From assembly GCA_030612385.1 (NCBI GenBank), contig JAUWNZ010000074.1, positions 1 to 6,624 on the forward strand: a DNA stretch of 6,624 nt, read 5' to 3'. The notes under the pieces were generated by a model. That model did not search any database. It was not told the DNA's origin and saw nothing but the letters and a program-made list of their open reading frames with translations. Shown piece by piece: positions 4,673-6,624 of this stretch. Positions within the stretch are counted from its first letter, which is position 1. The number at the start of each line of letters is the position of its first letter. Source of the DNA: Pseudomonadota bacterium (GTDB lineage Bacteria; Desulfobacterota; Syntrophia; Syntrophales; JADFWA01). Made by a program: the position numbers and the translations under genes.

Positions 4673-6364
4673 ATGTATAAAAAGTTCTACGGCCTCGTGG
4701 AAAAACCCTTCAACGTAACCCCTGATCCCCGCTTCATATATCTGGGTAAGCACCACCAGGAGGCCCTCGCGCACTTGACATATGGCATAGCTGAGCGGAA
4801 GGGTTTTATTGTCATTACCGGCGAGGTGGGAACCGGCAAGACTACACTCATCCATACCCTGCTTGAAAGATTGGATGAAGGCGTTAAGACCGCTCTGATC
4901 TTCAACCCCAACCTGACCCTGGAAGATTTTTTTCTTTCTCTGTTTGATGAATTCGGCCTGAAAGTGCAAAACCCGACCAAGGCCAATTTTTTGATTGAAC
5001 TAAATAATTTCCTGATAGAACGGTTAAGCAGGAATGAAAATGCGGTGCTCATCATCGACGAGGCCCAGAATCTTTCCCCTTCGATCCTGGAAGAGATTCG
5101 CCTGCTCCTGAATCTGGAGACATCGAAGGATAAGCTCCTCCAGATCGTTCTATCGGGTCAGCCTGAGCTGAACCGGAAACTCGACCTGCCGGAATTGAGG
5201 CAGTTGAAACAGAGGATATCAGTAAGATACCATATCCCGCCGCTGAATAGAAAAGAGGTGGAAGAATATATAAGAGGAAGGTTGAAGGCTGCAGGGGCTA
5301 AAGATTTTTCTATCTTTACCGATAAAGCTGTTGAAGAGATATTCAACTACTCTAAGGGGATTCCCCGACTGATAAACATCCTCTGTGATAATTCTCTGCT
5401 TGCCGGTTATGCCACCGATCAGAGAGAGATAGATCATAAAATCGTGAGTGAGTGCATCGGAGATCTGGAATTAAAAGGGAAAAGTCCGAAAGAAACGATC
5501 GAAGTTGCCCCAGGAACCCCTGAGAAATCACATAGATTAAGGTTAAAATTGCTTGTTTTTGCCCTGTTTTTTATGATGCTTGTCCTTGCCGGCAACGTCT
5601 GGTGGAATACGGAGAGCTACAGGGAGACATGGACTATGCTTCAGGGGAAGGAAAAGGAAGTTGTCCCGTCCCAATCCCGACTGGATCCGACCTCCCCACC
5701 CTGGAGAGGTCAGATCCAGCCGGAGTCTGCGCAAAAAGAGATATCACACGAAGTTGCATTCAAAGACAACTCTGTCGGATGGGACGTCCAACCTGCCGCA
5801 GAAATAGGACAGAGACTTGTCACAGAAGTAGGACAGAAACCTGCCGCAGAAGTAGGACAGGCGTCCTCGCCTGTCTATAAGGATAAAAGTGAAAGCAGTT
5901 TGATCTCACAAGATCAATACGTGACGGTAAAAGAGAATGACTGGTTAAGTGAGATTGTCTTAAAAAGATATGGAAAGGTAAGCGAGCAGATTCTCTCGTT
6001 TGTAAAAAAGTCAAACCCGGAGATCAAAGATGTAAATCACATAGAGGCGGGATGGAAAGTTTTCCTGCCGGAGTTTAAAGATACACTCTTAAAGAGTGAG
6101 CTGTTCTCCGTCCACATAGCCTCTTTCCGGGAATTTACCGATGCCTCTGCCCTGTTTTCTCGCATGGCAAAGGAGGATTATGAGGTTTATCTCATACCGG
6201 TAAGCATCTCCAACAAGGGGCACTGGTATAGGGTCACATTGGGCAGGTTTAAAAATGAGAAAGGGGCTGCGCAATATGCCGGCAAGCTGCTTGCCGACCG
6301 CAAGTTCCAGTATGCCATGCCGCTGCATATTGAAAAATCGGAGGCAATGGAGATAGAAAGATAG
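4673..6364 (+). CDS. ExeA-like AAA ATPase with transmembrane segment, LysM and SPOR domains
   Basis: A 563-residue protein. The cytoplasmic ATPase (about 1-265) belongs to the ExeA/GspA-like group seen in EPS loci (TIGR03015-like): the opening FYGLVEKPFNVTPDPRF, Walker A GEVGTGKTT (50-58), Walker B VLIIDEAQNL (125-134), the sensor-1 region IVLSGQPEL (158-166) and GIPRLINILCD (229-239). A transmembrane helix follows at about 291-311. The periplasmic part has a low-complexity linker (about 312-415), a LysM-like domain (416-468: YVTVKENDWLSEI, KRYG, SNPEIKDVNHIEAGWKVFLP) and a C-terminal SPOR domain (about 478-552: FSVHIASF, GHWYRVTLGRF). LysM and SPOR domains both bind peptidoglycan, SPOR preferring denuded glycan, so the ATPase is probably tethered to the wall. 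ExeA is known to help assemble a secretin across peptidoglycan; a parallel role for EPS export is inference. The linker is encoded by a hairpin, 24-nt repeats and a REP-like element. The family core alone is about 270 residues, so this is an extended, fused form. Confidence 0.92.
   Translation: MYKKFYGLVEKPFNVTPDPRFIYLGKHHQEALAHLTYGIAERKGFIVITGEVGTGKTTLIHTLLERLDEGVKTALIFNPNLTLEDFFLSLFDEFGLKVQNPTKANFLIELNNFLIERLSRNENAVLIIDEAQNLSPSILEEIRLLLNLETSKDKLLQIVLSGQPELNRKLDLPELRQLKQRISVRYHIPPLNRKEVEEYIRGRLKAAGAKDFSIFTDKAVEEIFNYSKGIPRLINILCDNSLLAGYATDQREIDHKIVSECIGDLELKGKSPKETIEVAPGTPEKSHRLRLKLLVFALFFMMLVLAGNVWWNTESYRETWTMLQGKEKEVVPSQSRLDPTSPPWRGQIQPESAQKEISHEVAFKDNSVGWDVQPAAEIGQRLVTEVGQKPAAEVGQASSPVYKDKSESSLISQDQYVTVKENDWLSEIVLKRYGKVSEQILSFVKKSNPEIKDVNHIEAGWKVFLPEFKDTLLKSELFSVHIASFREFTDASALFSRMAKEDYEVYLIPVSISNKGHWYRVTLGRFKNEKGAAQYAGKLLADRKFQYAMPLHIEKSEAMEIER
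5681..5719. repeat. 39-nt near-perfect hairpin inside the ATPase gene
   Basis: Positions 5681-5698 pair with 5702-5719 around a 3-nt loop: an 18-position stem with two mismatches (5688/5712 and 5695/5705), beginning CTGGATC and ending GATCCAG. It is in frame and encodes LDPTSPPWRGQIQ (residues 337-349), rich in Pro and Gly, within the periplasmic linker. A stem this long in coding DNA suggests an inserted palindromic element rather than protein-driven sequence. Confidence 0.7.
5789..5860 (+). repeat. Three 24-nt tandem repeats encoding an 8-residue repeat
   Basis: Units at 5789-5812, 5813-5836 and 5837-5860 encode QPAAEIGQ, RLVTEVGQ and KPAAEVGQ (residues 373-396). Units one and three are nearly identical in DNA. 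Each unit ends in (A/G)TAGGACAG, the same 9-mer that begins the adjacent REP-like element. Because the unit is a multiple of three, copy number can change without breaking the frame. Confidence 0.85.
5852..5878 (+). repeat. REP-like element inserted in frame in the ATPase gene
   Basis: GTAG (5852-5855) is followed by a perfect 8-bp hairpin: GACAGGCG (5856-5863), loop TCCT, CGCCTGTC (5868-5875), then TAT. A GTAG tetranucleotide at the 5' foot of a hairpin is the hallmark of REP sequences mobilised by RAYT (TnpA-REP) transposases. The reverse complement recurs at 6534-6559, differing only by one base missing from the loop. The 27-nt coding copy spans exactly nine codons (VGQASSPVY, residues 394-402). 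Confidence 0.8.
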
Positions 6365-6394
6365 GTAACGGTTCACCGGAGACAAAATATCTGA

Positions 6395-6434
6395 CAGGAT
6401 TGGCAGGATGAAAAAAATTATCATGTCAATCCTG
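6395..6434. repeat. Inverted repeat downstream of the cluster
   Basis: CAGGATTGGCA (6395-6405) pairs with TGTCAATCCTG (6424-6434) at 10 of 11 positions, around an 18-nt A-rich loop. It lies 30 nt after the last stop codon. No T-tract follows directly, so it is a weak candidate for an intrinsic terminator. TCATGTCAATCCTG (6421-6434) is identical to 352-365 in the leader of the first gene, so it is better read as a dispersed repeat bracketing the cluster. Confidence 0.55.
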
Positions 6435-6533
6435 ATACTTTCGTAAAAAGCTCCGCTATGCCAACACGTCGGCATTATAATGGAAAGTAACTTGATTTTA
6501 ATGCCAGGTTGCATTCATTTTTATAGACAGTCG

Positions 6534-6559
6534 ATAGACAGGCGGGACGCCTGTCCTAC
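6534..6559 (-). repeat. REP-like element, inverted copy of the one inside the ATPase gene
   Basis: On the minus strand GTAG (plus-strand CTAC, 6556-6559) is followed by GACAGGCG (6548-6555), a 3-nt loop and CGCCTGTC (6537-6544), then TAT. It matches 5852-5878 in reverse complement except for one missing loop base. The adjacent ATAGACAG (6523-6530) directly repeats 6534-6541. Confidence 0.75.
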
Positions 6560-6568
6560 TATCCCCTG

Positions 6569-6586
6569 GGTGCGAAGACGCCTACC
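6569..6586 (-). repeat. Second, weaker REP-like hairpin
   Basis: On the minus strand GTAG (plus CTAC, 6582-6585) is followed by GCG-TCTT-CGC (6572-6581), and outer GGT/ACC can also pair (6569-6571 with 6584-6586). The GTAG-plus-hairpin arrangement and strand match the neighbour at 6534-6559, so this may be a degenerate second copy. The stem is short and could be chance. Confidence 0.35.
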
Positions 6587-6624
6587 CTGTGTGGTGCAGG
6601 ATGCAATGTTCTTCTGCCCCCACG

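Noticed and set aside
6395..6440. Intrinsic terminator after the ATPase gene.
   Set aside because: The stem is followed by GATACTTTCG rather than a T-tract, its loop is 18 nt, and half of it is a repeat also found upstream of the operon.
6089..6514. 141-codon minus-strand ORF over the 3' end of the ATPase gene.
   Set aside because: It lies opposite the well-supported SPOR domain coding region, has no recognisable domain, and ends in repeat DNA.

Overview
The window carries one co-oriented (+ strand) gene cluster for export of an extracellular or capsular polysaccharide, with short repeat-rich DNA on both sides. The gene set and an outer-membrane beta-barrel ending in Phe point to a Gram-negative bacterium with an outer membrane. 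The proteins resemble the polysaccharide-export, chain-length, beta-barrel and secretion-ATPase families described from PEP-CTERM/exosortase (XrtA-type) EPS loci. Together with the style of intergenic repeats this suggests a Desulfobacterota/Nitrospirota-like environmental lineage, but the taxonomic guess is weak. No exosortase, glycosyltransferase or tyrosine autokinase lies in the window, so the locus probably continues outside it.

Layout: 1-432 is non-coding and made of repeats: a GGTTCAC heptamer run, a 57-nt palindrome with TGTAGGGTGG arms, GTTGAGTT repeats, a small inverted repeat and a branched foldable element just upstream of the first gene. Gene 1 (433-897) is a small soluble GGDEF-fold protein whose catalytic signature is destroyed while the RxxD inhibitory-site motif is retained. 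It overlaps by 4 nt gene 2 (894-1493), a short Wza-type lipoprotein with Poly_export and SLBB domains. A ~210-nt block (1494-1714) with inverted-repeat ends, flanked by a near-identical 12-mer, separates it from gene 3 (1715-3052), an acidic outer-membrane beta-barrel. Gene 4 (3085-4662) is a Wzz/GNVR chain-length regulator without a kinase domain. Gene 5 (4673-6364) is an ExeA-like AAA ATPase with a membrane segment and a periplasmic LysM-plus-SPOR tail. 6365-6624 has no gene and holds more palindromic repeats.

Working model (inference): the pseudo-GGDEF protein senses c-di-GMP and is made together with the export lipoprotein. The Wzz-like protein spans the periplasm from the inner membrane, the export lipoprotein and barrel provide the outer-membrane exit, and the ATPase anchors to or remodels peptidoglycan so the machine can cross the wall.

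The most unusual sequence-level signal is inside gene 5. Its periplasmic linker is encoded by a 39-nt near-perfect hairpin, three 24-nt tandem repeats and an in-frame REP-like element (GTAG plus hairpin) whose near-identical inverted copy lies about 170 nt downstream of the gene.
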